In this document: in pieces, positions 16,969 through 26,390 of the stretch
Numbering within the stretch: the first letter of the stretch is position 1
Layout of the letters: each line of letters opens with the position of its first letter
Source of the DNA: VBAS01 sp964444975
Lineage (GTDB): Bacteria; Bacteroidota; Bacteroidia; Chitinophagales; Chitinophagaceae
Assembly: GCA_964444975.1 (NCBI GenBank)
Contig: CAYUJD010000003.1
Coordinates: 36,111 to 100,110 of the forward strand
Length of the DNA stretch: 64,000 bases
Direction: 5' to 3'
Notes under the pieces: model-generated
What the model was told of the DNA's origin: nothing
Databases searched by the model: none
Seen by the model: the letters and a program-made list of their open reading frames with translations, nothing else
Translations under genes and position numbers: made by a program

Positions 16969-17640
16969 ATGGATGTAAAGATTGAACCGCACTGGAAAGA
17001 AATTCTTAAACCCGAATTCAGCAAACCCTATTTCCGGCAAATCGTTTTGCACCTGCGCACAGAAAAATCGCAAAACAAAATCATCTATCCGCCCGGCGGT
17101 TTAATCTTTAATGCTTTTGATACAACCCCTATTGATAAAGTGAAAGTGGTGATACTCGGGCAGGATCCCTACCACGGGCCGGGTCAGGCGCATGGCCTTT
17201 GTTTTTCAGTGCCCGACGGAATTGCACAGCCACCATCACTTGTAAATATTTTTACCGAATTGCACAATGACCTTGGCGTTCCCATTCCCAAACATGGCAA
17301 CCTGACCAAATGGGCGCAGCAGGGAGTGTTTTTATTAAATGCCTCACTCACTGTGCGTGCTGCTGAGCCGATGAGTCATTCCAAAATCGGCTGGGCCGAA
17401 TTTACAGACTGTGTTATCCGTAAAATTTCTGAGCAGAAAGAGCATGTCGTGTTTATGCTCTGGGGAAAATTTGCCCAGGAAAAACGGGTATTGATTGACG
17501 AATCGAAACATCTTATTTTAAAAGCGGCGCATCCATCTCCTCTTTCTGCTTCTGCCGGTTTTATGGGCTGCCGCCATTTTTCAAAGGCAAATGAATATCT
17601 TGTAAAAAACGGCATTGACCCGGTGGACTGGAAGCTGTAA
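16969..17640 (+). CDS. ung: Uracil-DNA glycosylase, family 1
   Basis: 223 residues. It removes uracil from DNA as the first step of base excision repair. The water-activating loop GQDPYHGPGQAHGLCFSV contains D66; the uracil-contact Asn lies in VFLLNASLTVR, and the minor-groove intercalation loop is HPSPLSASAGFMG with its catalytic His. Length and motif spacing are standard. It is divergent from the tRNA-Arg gene and followed after 72 bp by an acetyltransferase on the same strand. Confidence 0.96.
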   Translation: MDVKIEPHWKEILKPEFSKPYFRQIVLHLRTEKSQNKIIYPPGGLIFNAFDTTPIDKVKVVILGQDPYHGPGQAHGLCFSVPDGIAQPPSLVNIFTELHNDLGVPIPKHGNLTKWAQQGVFLLNASLTVRAAEPMSHSKIGWAEFTDCVIRKISEQKEHVVFMLWGKFAQEKRVLIDESKHLILKAAHPSPLSASAGFMGCRHFSKANEYLVKNGIDPVDWKL

Positions 17641-17712
17641 AAAGTAAAATACACCTCGTCCGCCGGATCCGTTTTTGAATTTTTACTTTTGATTTTTGAA
17701 ATTTTTTTCCTG

Positions 17713-18309
17713 ATGATTTCACCTGACCTGAAACTGGAATCCGAAAAAGTGCTGCTCCGCCCGCTGCAGCACCTTGACATTGCGTCTTTTTCCCCACTCA
17801 CCAAAGATGCTTCGCTCTGGAAATATTTCACCATGCTGCTGAACCACCCCGGCGAACTGCAACGCTGGGTGGAAATGGCACTGAAAGAAAGAGACGAAGG
17901 AAAAAGAATTCCGTTTACCATCATAGAAAAAGCCACCGGCGCCATCTGCGGCAGCACCAGCCTAGGCAGCATTTCTTATTTTGATAAGCGAATTGAAATC
18001 GGCTGGAGCTGGCTGGGCCGGCAATACCAGGGAACGGGAATTAATTTCCACGCCAAATTCTGCCTGCTGAGTTTTGTTTTCGATCTTTTATCGTTTGAAA
18101 GAGTAGAAATAAAAACGGATAACCTGAACGAAAGAGCCAGGCAGGGTTTGCGAAAAATTGGCGCAACAGAAGAAGGGGTGCTGCGCAGCCACATGCAGAT
18201 GCCGATGAACCGGCGCAGGGATTCGGTTTATTTCAGCATATTAAAAGATGAATGGCCCGGTATCAGGAAATCGATTTTTAAAGACATAAATACATTTATG
18301 TTTTCCTGA
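17713..18309 (+). CDS. GNAT-family N-acetyltransferase (RimJ/RimL-like)
   Basis: 198 residues from the ATG at 17713; an upstream in-frame TTG (17689) only adds residues from low-complexity spacer DNA. The fold is the acetyl-CoA GNAT type: LRPLQHLDIASF at the N-terminus, GSTSLGSISYFDKRIEIGWSWLG in the centre, and the family's arginine/asparagine pattern VEIKTDNLNERARQGLRKIGATEEG. RimJ/L-like enzymes acetylate N-termini or small molecules; the substrate is not readable. It ends 1 bp before the plsC start and is likely cotranscribed with it. Confidence 0.85.
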   Translation: MISPDLKLESEKVLLRPLQHLDIASFSPLTKDASLWKYFTMLLNHPGELQRWVEMALKERDEGKRIPFTIIEKATGAICGSTSLGSISYFDKRIEIGWSWLGRQYQGTGINFHAKFCLLSFVFDLLSFERVEIKTDNLNERARQGLRKIGATEEGVLRSHMQMPMNRRRDSVYFSILKDEWPGIRKSIFKDINTFMFS

Positions 18310-18310
18310 A

Positions 18311-19051
18311 ATGAAATTTTTTAAAGAAATAGCGGCTCGTGTATTTGCATTCTGGGCACTGATTACTTTCATTGTCACCTTCCTGGTTTTTTTTATCCCT
18401 TCCATGCTTACCTGGCTGCTACCGGAGCCCCGCAGCCAGGAAATTTTTATCTGGCTGGCAAGGCTGTGGATGAATGTGTGGCTGCACCTGGCAGGTTGCC
18501 CTGTAAAAATAAGGGGTAAAGAAAATTTTGAAACGGGCAAAACCTATGTCGTCACCTTTAATCATAATTCGCTGATGGATGTGCCGCTCTCTTGTCCTTT
18601 TGTACCAGGCGCCAATAAAACCATTGCCAAATCCTCGTTTGCAAAAATTCCGCTGTTTGGATTTTATTATATGAAAGGCTCCGTGCTGGTGGACCGGAAA
18701 AGCGATGAAAGCCGCCGCCAGAGTTATGAAAAAATGAAAGCGGTACTGGGCAAAAAAATGCACATGTGCATTTATCCCGAAGGCACCCGCAACCGCACCG
18801 GCGAACCGCTGAAAAAATTTCATGACGGCGCATTCCGGCTGGCCCTTGAAACAGGCCACGACATTATTCCTGCTATTATTTTCCATACTAAAAAAGTATT
18901 GCCGCCGGGAAAAAAATTTTATTTCTGGCCGCACCGGCTCGAGATGCATTTTCTGCCACCCGTGGCTGCAAACGAGAATGCAGACTATTCAGCCTTAAAA
19001 GAAAAAGTATTTGCTGCAATGAAAGAATATCTATTGCAACGCATCAACTAA
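18311..19051 (+). CDS. plsC: 1-acyl-sn-glycerol-3-phosphate acyltransferase
   Basis: 246 residues. An N-terminal membrane segment (about 10-38) is followed by the acyltransferase blocks: HNSLMD (H85-x4-D90), GSVLVDRKS, the YPEGTRNRTG substrate-binding motif (about 155-164) and a final IPAIIF. It makes phosphatidic acid at the inner membrane. It directly follows the acetyltransferase and overlaps the 3' end of lptD by 4 bp, tail to tail. Some relatives acylate other lipids, so the exact acceptor is inferred. Confidence 0.88.
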   Translation: MKFFKEIAARVFAFWALITFIVTFLVFFIPSMLTWLLPEPRSQEIFIWLARLWMNVWLHLAGCPVKIRGKENFETGKTYVVTFNHNSLMDVPLSCPFVPGANKTIAKSSFAKIPLFGFYYMKGSVLVDRKSDESRRQSYEKMKAVLGKKMHMCIYPEGTRNRTGEPLKKFHDGAFRLALETGHDIIPAIIFHTKKVLPPGKKFYFWPHRLEMHFLPPVAANENADYSALKEKVFAAMKEYLLQRIN

Positions 19052-21795
19052 TCGCCGTAAAAATACCGGGTGCGGTTGATACGCAGATCCTGCAGGATGC
19101 CCGACTTGGGATTGATGCTGATGTTGAAAAACCGGTAGGGCCCCACCGGTGTCACATTGATTGACATCTGCCAGCAGTGCATTTCCCTTGCGATGCTCAT
19201 AGTGAAGGTTTGCAGGTTGCGGGTATCAAAATCGTAATAACCGTTAACAGAAAAATTCCATTTGGGCGTAAGTGAAAAGCTGCCGTTGAAATTCAGGTTG
19301 CTGCTGAATTCTTTTTCAAAGCCGCTGTAATCCTGCTTTAGTCTTTCGCTGAAAAAAACACTCAGCCCGAGACTGATTGACCAGGGTATATTGAAGTCAA
19401 CAAAGTCGGCCGGGTTTCGCTGCATGTATTCCAGCTGGCTTTGTACATCGGCAGCCAGCAGCGGGTCGCCCAGCAGTTGTTGCTCTCTTTGTTTCCGCTC
19501 CTGTTCTTTTTTCTCATCTCTTGGTTTGCTGCGGAAATCGGTTGACATGGAAAGGCTGCCATTGGTAAACCTGCCCAATTTGAATTTGTCACCCTGCCAG
19601 GCAAATTTATTTACCGGGAAACCGAAGCTGTCAACCTGGTAAGGATTCAGCGTGGTGCTGGCGGTGATGTTTATTTTTTCAAACAGGGTGCTGCGCAGGT
19701 AAAAATTAAAATTGCTCAGGTTGAAAGAGTCGGCAATAAAATTATAGCCAGTACTAAAACCGAAACCGTCAATCAGCCGGATTTTCTTTTTCTCCGCTGC
19801 CGTATCTTTTTTGGATTTCAGTTTCATCTCCAGGTTATTGTCAACCGAAAAACTCATGCCCCCGAAATCCTGGTCGCCATAAAAACCATACAGGCTGCCC
19901 TCGTACTCTGAAAAACGGAATTTTCTGCCGGATGTATCAAGCTGCGTTTCGTAAAAATGATTTTTTGATAAAGAAGGAGAATAGTTGATACTAACTGACG
20001 GCCGCACCACGTGGCGGATGGCTGTTTCTCTTTTGCCTCCGAAATTGAATGTACCGTAAAGCGCCGTATTGATGCCAAGACCAAATGAAACTTTATGATC
20101 GGTAAAAAATCCTTTCGTAATGCTTGTATCCACTTTCAGTGCCGTGGGGTTCCAAACCCTTCTGAATTTTTGAGCTATCCATTTATTCTCATAAGAAATG
20201 TTGGGTGAAACAAGAAACCGGCCACCCAGCACCGGCGGCAGCGACAGGGTTATGGGAAAATTGTGCTGCCCGCCCCACTGCAACGTATCAATCAGCTGTT
20301 TGAATTGAAAAGCCGTATCGTAAAATGAAACCTGGCTGCGCACGGTGCCGTTGTAAGCCACGCCCAGCTTTTCGTACCACTTTGGCGTACCAATGATTTC
20401 TTTGCGCTGAAAAGGGTAAAGTGTATTAACTGTAAAACCAACATCAGGCAGATTAAGATTAATAAGATGCAGCGCATTGTTCTGGTTATGATTGGCGCTT
20501 ACAGTAAGATTATATGGTTTTCCTGCCCATGTTTTTGAGTAAGTAATGGAAGAGCCGAGCTGGTTCTGGAAATTGCGGTTGGGATTGTTTGGTACAAATT
20601 GATTGTAGCGGGTGGATCCGGCATTTACACTGGCGGAAAAAGAAGTGCCTGGTCTTGCCCTGCTGTCTGAAGAATGACTCCATGTGATACTATAACTCCT
20701 GTTTTTTACATAATCCGGATCGCCTTTGAAATTGTATTTGGTATTCTGAATGCTGAAGTTGAGCTGGCCCTGGTAACGGTAGCGCCTGCGGTAAGATGGG
20801 GTGATGTTGGCCGTCCATCCGCCGTAAGAGTACAGGTTGCCCCTGACGGTAACATCGAAATACTGGTTGAGCACTTTATAATAGCCAAGTCCTTCAAGAC
20901 CGAGACCAAATTGTTCGTTGGCGGTAAACTGGGGCGGCAATAATCCAGAATGCCGGCCCTGTTTCATGGGGAAATATCCAAAAGGCAGGTAAACCGGTAT
21001 GGGCACACTTTCGAACTCCGGGTGAATGGGACCCGTGATAGCCACTTTATTGGTGACAACTTTTATTTTTTCATAACGAAAACCAAAATGCGGGTCATCG
21101 AGGTTGCAGGTAGTGATTACCCCCTTGCTTGCATAAATAATCTCGCCTTGTCTTTTCACACTTGAACCTATCATGTGCAGTTCGCCCTGCATGGTGTGTG
21201 TATTTTTTGTAAGCCCCCGTTGTGTTTTAAAATTATACCGGATGGTGTCGCTCTGAAAAGCATTCTCGCCCTGGGTGAAATGAGCCCTCTCAATTATTTC
21301 GCCGGTGCTGTCTTTTTTATTCACGGCAGTGAGAATTTGTGTTTGCTGGTCCAGCTCGGTTTGAGGTGCCGTCAGCTCAATGTCCTTGTAAGTAGTTTTT
21401 GTTTTGCCGTAAAGAATTACTTTTTTATCCTGTACCAGCACCACAGCGCTGTCGTCGGCTTCGTAATTCACGGGAGCATCCAGGGAGTCTTTTGAAATTT
21501 TTAAAGAGAATGTATCCGTTTTTATACCGAGGCTGTCCGGAACCAGTAAGCGATTTTTCAAACTATCGGCCGGGGGGTTGGGTACCGTGTCGTTTTTGTT
21601 TAGTGCCCGTATTCGTAGCAGGCTGTCCTTACCCGGATTGGTTGGCACGGTATCAGTATTGGCTGTTAAAGCGTTGTAAAAAAATAAGGAAACGGAATAA
21701 TTAGCTGCGCTTTTCCACGTTTGTGTAAAAAATAAGCAGGCAGTCAGAACACCTGTAAGCAGGTAATTTAGTCTAAATTTGCGCAGCCGTTTCAT
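19048..21795 (-). CDS. lptD: LptD-like outer-membrane LPS assembly barrel
   Basis: 915 residues. After a membrane/signal start, an OstA-like periplasmic part (NYEADDSAVVLVQDKKVILYG, about 114-240, with repeated strand patterns) precedes a C-terminal beta-barrel rich in alternating aromatic strands, as in the Bacteroidota LptD-type proteins. The expected role is the final insertion of lipopolysaccharide into the outer leaflet. It is divergent from the amidase/MlaD/OstA genes, so this region looks like an envelope-assembly locus. Assignment rests on the overall architecture and the OstA-like N-terminal part. Confidence 0.82.
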   Translation of the reverse strand: MKRLRKFRLNYLLTGVLTACLFFTQTWKSAANYSVSLFFYNALTANTDTVPTNPGKDSLLRIRALNKNDTVPNPPADSLKNRLLVPDSLGIKTDTFSLKISKDSLDAPVNYEADDSAVVLVQDKKVILYGKTKTTYKDIELTAPQTELDQQTQILTAVNKKDSTGEIIERAHFTQGENAFQSDTIRYNFKTQRGLTKNTHTMQGELHMIGSSVKRQGEIIYASKGVITTCNLDDPHFGFRYEKIKVVTNKVAITGPIHPEFESVPIPVYLPFGYFPMKQGRHSGLLPPQFTANEQFGLGLEGLGYYKVLNQYFDVTVRGNLYSYGGWTANITPSYRRRYRYQGQLNFSIQNTKYNFKGDPDYVKNRSYSITWSHSSDSRARPGTSFSASVNAGSTRYNQFVPNNPNRNFQNQLGSSITYSKTWAGKPYNLTVSANHNQNNALHLINLNLPDVGFTVNTLYPFQRKEIIGTPKWYEKLGVAYNGTVRSQVSFYDTAFQFKQLIDTLQWGGQHNFPITLSLPPVLGGRFLVSPNISYENKWIAQKFRRVWNPTALKVDTSITKGFFTDHKVSFGLGINTALYGTFNFGGKRETAIRHVVRPSVSINYSPSLSKNHFYETQLDTSGRKFRFSEYEGSLYGFYGDQDFGGMSFSVDNNLEMKLKSKKDTAAEKKKIRLIDGFGFSTGYNFIADSFNLSNFNFYLRSTLFEKINITASTTLNPYQVDSFGFPVNKFAWQGDKFKLGRFTNGSLSMSTDFRSKPRDEKKEQERKQREQQLLGDPLLAADVQSQLEYMQRNPADFVDFNIPWSISLGLSVFFSERLKQDYSGFEKEFSSNLNFNGSFSLTPKWNFSVNGYYDFDTRNLQTFTMSIAREMHCWQMSINVTPVGPYRFFNISINPKSGILQDLRINRTRYFYGD

Positions 21796-21806
21796 AGCGT
21801 AAGAAA

Positions 21807-21814
21807 CAAAAGTA
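21807..21814 (-). promoter_or_regulatory. -7 box for lptD
   Basis: TACTTTTG on the minus strand fits TAnnTTTG and ends 12 nt before the lptD ATG at 21795. No clear -33 TTTG is seen. Confidence 0.4.
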
Positions 21815-21877
21815 ATTCATTAGCACATAAAGGATTTGTGAAGATTGAACCGGAATCCGTTAAAATTAATATCCACC

Positions 21878-22870
21878 ATGACCCGTCAGTTACTGGCCAC
21901 AGTTTTTTTTATTGCGCTTCTCCCGTTCGCATTTTCTTTTACACAACCTGATGCAAAGAAAAAAGGGGTACAGACAATCATCATTGACCCCGGCCATGGC
22001 GGCAAAGACCAGGGAGCAAGAGGTTTATTTTCCACCGAAGCAAAAATCTGTCTTGAAGTCGGGTTGAAGCTGGGCAAAGCGATTGAAGAAAATTTCCCTG
22101 CAATAAAAGTTCTTTTCACAAGAACCACTGATATCATTCCCGGAAACAAGCCGGACAAAAACCAGGGATTGCATTACCGTGCTGAATTTGCTAACCAGAG
22201 CGGCGCCGACCTGTTTATTGCCATTCATGCCAACTCGGCCCGCAAAATTGCACATCGTGTTCCTACAGGTTACAAGTGGGTGGGCAAGGGCAAAAAAAGA
22301 AGAAAGGTACGTACGTACCGCACATACTACACGCCTAACCCGGCCAAGGGTACAGAAACCTACATCTGGGCAGCTGATGAAAGCGATCATAAAACGGATA
22401 TGATAAAACCCGAAGATGAGTTTGGTGAAAATGACAGCACCCTTGTGATGCCCGACCTGAACGACCCGGTAATGAAAGCCTACCAGCTTTTGTATGCAAA
22501 AAAATATTTTGAAAACAGCCTGCTCTTTGCCACCCTGATTGAGGAGGAATTTGTAAAACAGGGAAGAACCAGCCGCGGAGTAAAACAAAGAAACGACGTG
22601 GGCATCTGGGTGCTGCATGCCACGGGTATGCCCAGTGTGCTGGTAGAAACCGGCTTTATCAGTGAAAAAAATGAAGAGATTTACCTGAACAGTGAGAAGG
22701 GCCAGGCGGAAATTGTACAAAACATTATTGACGCCCTGAGAAATTATATTGCATCCGTGAATAAAGTACCGGCCAATAATAACAGTAATAAAAACCCTGA
22801 TACCAAAAATGCAAAAGCCGACCCGGCCCTGGTAAACCGGAAAGACCCGGCTAAGTCGCCATCCAGGTAG
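21878..22870 (+). CDS. N-acetylmuramoyl-L-alanine amidase (Amidase_3)
   Basis: 330 residues from the ATG at 21878, which starts a clean signal peptide (TRQLLATVFFIALLPFAFSF); the open frame extends to a TTG at 21845 without one. Zn-amidase motifs: IIDPGHGGKDQGARG (His), a Glu in KICLEVGLKLG, FIAIHANSA (His) and VLVETGFISEKNEE (catalytic Glu). A basic insertion of about 60 residues (GKGKKRRKVRTYRTYY region) sits between the second and third motifs. It cleaves the peptide from muramic acid during cell division or recycling. The C-terminal tail is Asn/Lys/Pro-rich and disordered. Confidence 0.88.
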   Translation: MTRQLLATVFFIALLPFAFSFTQPDAKKKGVQTIIIDPGHGGKDQGARGLFSTEAKICLEVGLKLGKAIEENFPAIKVLFTRTTDIIPGNKPDKNQGLHYRAEFANQSGADLFIAIHANSARKIAHRVPTGYKWVGKGKKRRKVRTYRTYYTPNPAKGTETYIWAADESDHKTDMIKPEDEFGENDSTLVMPDLNDPVMKAYQLLYAKKYFENSLLFATLIEEEFVKQGRTSRGVKQRNDVGIWVLHATGMPSVLVETGFISEKNEEIYLNSEKGQAEIVQNIIDALRNYIASVNKVPANNNSNKNPDTKNAKADPALVNRKDPAKSPSR

Positions 22871-22982
22871 TTTATTTTTTCCGGCAGTTTACATTCCTGG
22901 CTTGCCCGCTTTACTTCATTTAACAGCTTGGATTATTTTAATTAATTTGGCGTTTTGAAATCCCTGCCGAAAACAATTGTTC

Positions 22983-23975
22983 ATGAAAATCAGCAACGAA
23001 ACCAAAGTAGGCATACTCACCATCGTAGCACTTACACTGCTTATTGTGGGTTTCAATTTTCTGAAAGGCAAAAACATTTTCACCCATGAAAAACATCTTT
23101 ATGCCGTCTTCGGCGATTTGGGCAGCCTGAAAAAATCAAACGAAGTAAAAATAAACGGGCTGCCGGTAGGCGCCGTATATGATTATACTGAAATTGACAA
23201 GGACCTCAGCGGCATCATCGTCACCATCACTATGAAGCGGGATGTGAATATTCCAAAAGACTCGAAAGCCACTATTGAATCAGAGCTGCTGGGCACTACT
23301 TATATCAATATTGCCCGGGGCAATTCAAAAGAATACCTTCGTGACGGCGACACCCTCTTTACCGACCGAACTTCATCCTTTCTTGGCGATGTAAAAGCGC
23401 AAATCAACCCGACGCTTACAAGGGTGCGGGACGCCATTGATTCTTTGAAACTTGTTTTGAGTGGCATCAGCAATATATTTGAAAGAGACACCAAGGGCAA
23501 TATCAGCGAAATCATCAGCAACCTGAAAGATGCAACGGCCAGCCTGAAAACACTGCTTGATACCCAAAACGGCGCCATTGCCGGCACATTGAACAACCTG
23601 AATTCTTTCAGTGCCAACCTGAAAAAAAACAATGACAGCATTACTGCTACCATTAGCAGCATCAGGAAAACAGCTGACAAATTTTCTTCGCTGGAGCTGC
23701 AATCCACGATTGATTCGCTGCAAACCACAGTAGTAGAGTTGAAAAATTTAATAGCCAACGTAAACAGCAACGACGGCACCCTTGGCCTGCTGATGAATGA
23801 CCGCACGCTGTATGATAAACTGAATGACGTACTGCTGGGTGTGGAAATTCTGCTGGATGATATTCGCCTGCATCCCAAACGCTACACGGGCAATATTATC
23901 TTTAACAGAAAAGATAAAACCGGCCCCTTAACTTCGCCGTCGAAAAAAGACTCCGTTCCGCAGGGCAATCAATAA
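22983..23975 (+). CDS. MCE/MlaD-family phospholipid-transport protein
   Basis: 330 residues from the ATG at 22983. One N-terminal membrane anchor (ILTIVALTLLIVGFNFLKG) is followed by the MCE domain (LYAVFGDLGSLKKSNEVKINGLPVGAV, about 38-115) and a long helical tail of heptad-like Leu/Ser/Asn repeats (about 140-290), as in MlaD-type substrate-binding subunits that span the periplasm. It should carry lipids between membranes; the partner ATPase and permease are not in the window. Its stop overlaps the next start as TAATG, so it is coupled to the OstA-like gene. Confidence 0.88.
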   Translation: MKISNETKVGILTIVALTLLIVGFNFLKGKNIFTHEKHLYAVFGDLGSLKKSNEVKINGLPVGAVYDYTEIDKDLSGIIVTITMKRDVNIPKDSKATIESELLGTTYINIARGNSKEYLRDGDTLFTDRTSSFLGDVKAQINPTLTRVRDAIDSLKLVLSGISNIFERDTKGNISEIISNLKDATASLKTLLDTQNGAIAGTLNNLNSFSANLKKNNDSITATISSIRKTADKFSSLELQSTIDSLQTTVVELKNLIANVNSNDGTLGLLMNDRTLYDKLNDVLLGVEILLDDIRLHPKRYTGNIIFNRKDKTGPLTSPSKKDSVPQGNQ

Positions 23976-25627
23976 TGATTTCAAAAAAAAAATTTCCTTG
24001 CTTAATTGCCATCCTGTTTGTTGCAGGTTTCGCAGGTGCCTACGGCCAGGAGTTACCCACTACCAAAACGTTTACCCCGCAGGATACGGTGCGTACGGTG
24101 GAAATATTGCCGGGAGTAAGAAAACTGGAGTACCGGAAAATTGATTCTGTAACCGAAATACAGATACTGGCCGGCAATGTAATGCTGAAGCAGGGCACTT
24201 CTATTTTTAAATGCGACAGCTGCGTTATCACAAAACGGCTGAATCTTTTTGAGGCTTTCGGCAATGTACATATCAATGATGCCGATACGGCCAACGTGTA
24301 TGCCGATCACCTGCGCTACCTTACCGACCGGCGCATTGCCTACCTTACTAATAATGTAAAGCTTACTGATGGTAAAGGTACCCTTGTTACCAACAACCTG
24401 GAATATGACGTAAACACCAAGGTAGGCATCTACCGAAATGGCGGTAAGGTGGAGAGCAAAAAAACGATTGTAACCAGCGAAGAAGGTTATTATTATGCCG
24501 ACCTGAAAGACGTTTATTTTAAAAATAGGGTCAGGCTGAAAGACCCGGCTTATACCCTTGAGTCGGACTCCTTATTATATAATACCGAAACCCAAACAGC
24601 CCGTTTTATTGCCGAAACATATATTGTTGACAGCAGCAACCACACCATCCGCACAAGAGAAGGTTATTACAACCAGCAAACCGGTAAGGCCGAATTTGGC
24701 CAGCGTCCCATTGTGACCGATGGCGCTATTCAGGCCACTGGTGAGCACATGGTTAGTGATGACAGCACCGGCATCATGCAGATTGCCGGTAAGGGAATTA
24801 TTGTGGATACGGCAGCAAAAAGGACGGTGATTGCCGACCTGATCTTTTATAACCGGAAAACTGAATCCTTTCTGGCCACCAAAAAACCGCTTATGATAAT
24901 TCAGCAGGATGAAGATTCTGTTTTCGTTTCGGCCGATACGCTTTTCTCAGCAAAACTGAGCGAGTTGTATGGAAATAAAGACAGCATCATTATAAAAGAC
25001 ACACTGAGGGGTTTAACGGTTATTAATACCAATACAACTGACAGCGCCGGGACCAAAGACAGCACCGACCGTTATTTTGAAGCTTTCCGGCATGTGCGGA
25101 TATTCAGCGATTCGCTGCAGGCAGTTTGCGACAGCATGTTTTATTCTTTCAAAGATTCAGTTTTCCGGCTATATGATGATCCCGTTGTTTGGTCGAACGA
25201 AAGCCAGGTGACTGGTGATACCATCCTGCTTTATACAAAAAATAAAAAAGCAGACAGGATGGAAGTTTATAAAAACAGTTTCCTGCTGAGCCTGGTGAAA
25301 CCCGAAATTTATAACCAGGTTAAAAGCACCCGCATGGATGCTTATTTTATTGATGGCACTATTGATTCGGTGCGGGCCCGCGGTTCGGCACAATGCATTT
25401 ATTACATACAGGATGAAGACAGTGCTTTTACCGGCATCAACCAGTCCAACTCGGAACTGATGGATATATATTTCAAAGACCGTGAACTGCGCCGGGTGGT
25501 ATTCCGCACTTCTGTAAAAGGCATCATCTGGCCCATGCATCAAAAAACACCGGCTGAGATGCGGCTTGAAAACTTTATTTGGCGTGAAGCCGAAAGACCG
25601 AAAACAAAGTATGAATTGTTTGAGTGA
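23975..25627 (+). CDS. OstA/LptA-like periplasmic protein
   Basis: 550 residues with a signal peptide (about 1-25). The repeated pattern of short strands, as in GNVMLKQGTSIFKCDS, GNVHINDADTANVYADHL and NVKLTDGKGTLVTNNLEY, is the OstA (LptA/LptC/LptD N-domain) beta-jellyroll that bridges LPS to the outer membrane. It is much longer than proteobacterial LptA (about 185), which is usual for this phylum. Translationally coupled to the MlaD-like gene and close to lptD, it supports an envelope-lipid transport locus. Confidence 0.82.
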   Translation: MISKKKFPCLIAILFVAGFAGAYGQELPTTKTFTPQDTVRTVEILPGVRKLEYRKIDSVTEIQILAGNVMLKQGTSIFKCDSCVITKRLNLFEAFGNVHINDADTANVYADHLRYLTDRRIAYLTNNVKLTDGKGTLVTNNLEYDVNTKVGIYRNGGKVESKKTIVTSEEGYYYADLKDVYFKNRVRLKDPAYTLESDSLLYNTETQTARFIAETYIVDSSNHTIRTREGYYNQQTGKAEFGQRPIVTDGAIQATGEHMVSDDSTGIMQIAGKGIIVDTAAKRTVIADLIFYNRKTESFLATKKPLMIIQQDEDSVFVSADTLFSAKLSELYGNKDSIIIKDTLRGLTVINTNTTDSAGTKDSTDRYFEAFRHVRIFSDSLQAVCDSMFYSFKDSVFRLYDDPVVWSNESQVTGDTILLYTKNKKADRMEVYKNSFLLSLVKPEIYNQVKSTRMDAYFIDGTIDSVRARGSAQCIYYIQDEDSAFTGINQSNSELMDIYFKDRELRRVVFRTSVKGIIWPMHQKTPAEMRLENFIWREAERPKTKYELFE

Positions 25628-25734
25628 GAGAACAAGCCACATGCAACCAGTAACCAATTACCAGCAACCAGCTTTTGCATTTCCTTTAAAATTCTTTGGC
25701 ACCGTTTTCGTTTTGCAAGTGAAAACACTCCGCC

Positions 25735-26211
25735 ATGAAAAAACTTACAGTAACTCTTTTTATTGCAATATTCTTTGGTTCGTACCAGCTTCAAGCCCAG
25801 GATTATAAAACCGGGCTCGGCATCCGGCTTAGCAGCCGCGGACCGGCCGTGAACAATTCGGTGAGCTTTAAATATTTTATGACGCCTGCAACAGCTATTG
25901 AAGCATTATTTACCATCAATAAAAAGACTGCCCTTGGGGCCCTGCTCGAAATTCACCAGGATATTCCATCAACCGAAGGTTTAAAATGGTTTTATGGGGG
26001 CGGTGCCTATATCGGGTTCGATGCTGATAAAACCAACCCCAGCCGGCAATTGCTGGGAGCCCAGGGGGTGGTTGGGCTTGACTACAAATTTGCCAATCTT
26101 CCTCTCAATCTTGCTCTTGACTGGAAGCCGGAATTAAACATTATTGATAATATCAATTTCGAACCGGCTGCCATTGGCTTTACTATGCGGTTTACTTTTG
26201 GCAGCAGATAA
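25735..26211 (+). CDS. Small exported outer-membrane barrel-like protein
   Basis: 158 residues with a clear signal peptide (MKKLTVTLFIAIFFGSYQLQAQ). The mature part alternates Gly/aromatic strands (GLGIRLSSRGPAVNNSVSFKYF, FYGGGAYIGF, GVVGLDYKF, AAIGFTMRFTFG) as in short eight-stranded outer-membrane proteins. No family is recognised with certainty. It stands alone between the OstA-like gene and SusC. Confidence 0.65.
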   Translation: MKKLTVTLFIAIFFGSYQLQAQDYKTGLGIRLSSRGPAVNNSVSFKYFMTPATAIEALFTINKKTALGALLEIHQDIPSTEGLKWFYGGGAYIGFDADKTNPSRQLLGAQGVVGLDYKFANLPLNLALDWKPELNIIDNINFEPAAIGFTMRFTFGSR

Positions 26212-26390
26212 GCATTTGCAAAGCTTACCCGCAGTTTCTATTTTCATGGATTAATATCGTTCATGTTGCAGCTTTTAACCGTCTTGTATTGTCTTTTGCC
26301 TGTATTGCTGCTTTAATTGCGGTAATTTGCCGGAAAAGCAGGATTCTAATTCACTTTTTTCCTTATCTTCATTTTTACAAACTTCTGCTT

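Noticed and set aside
22025..22720. 231-residue minus-strand frame
   Set aside because: Shadow of the amidase gene, whose catalytic motifs are intact.
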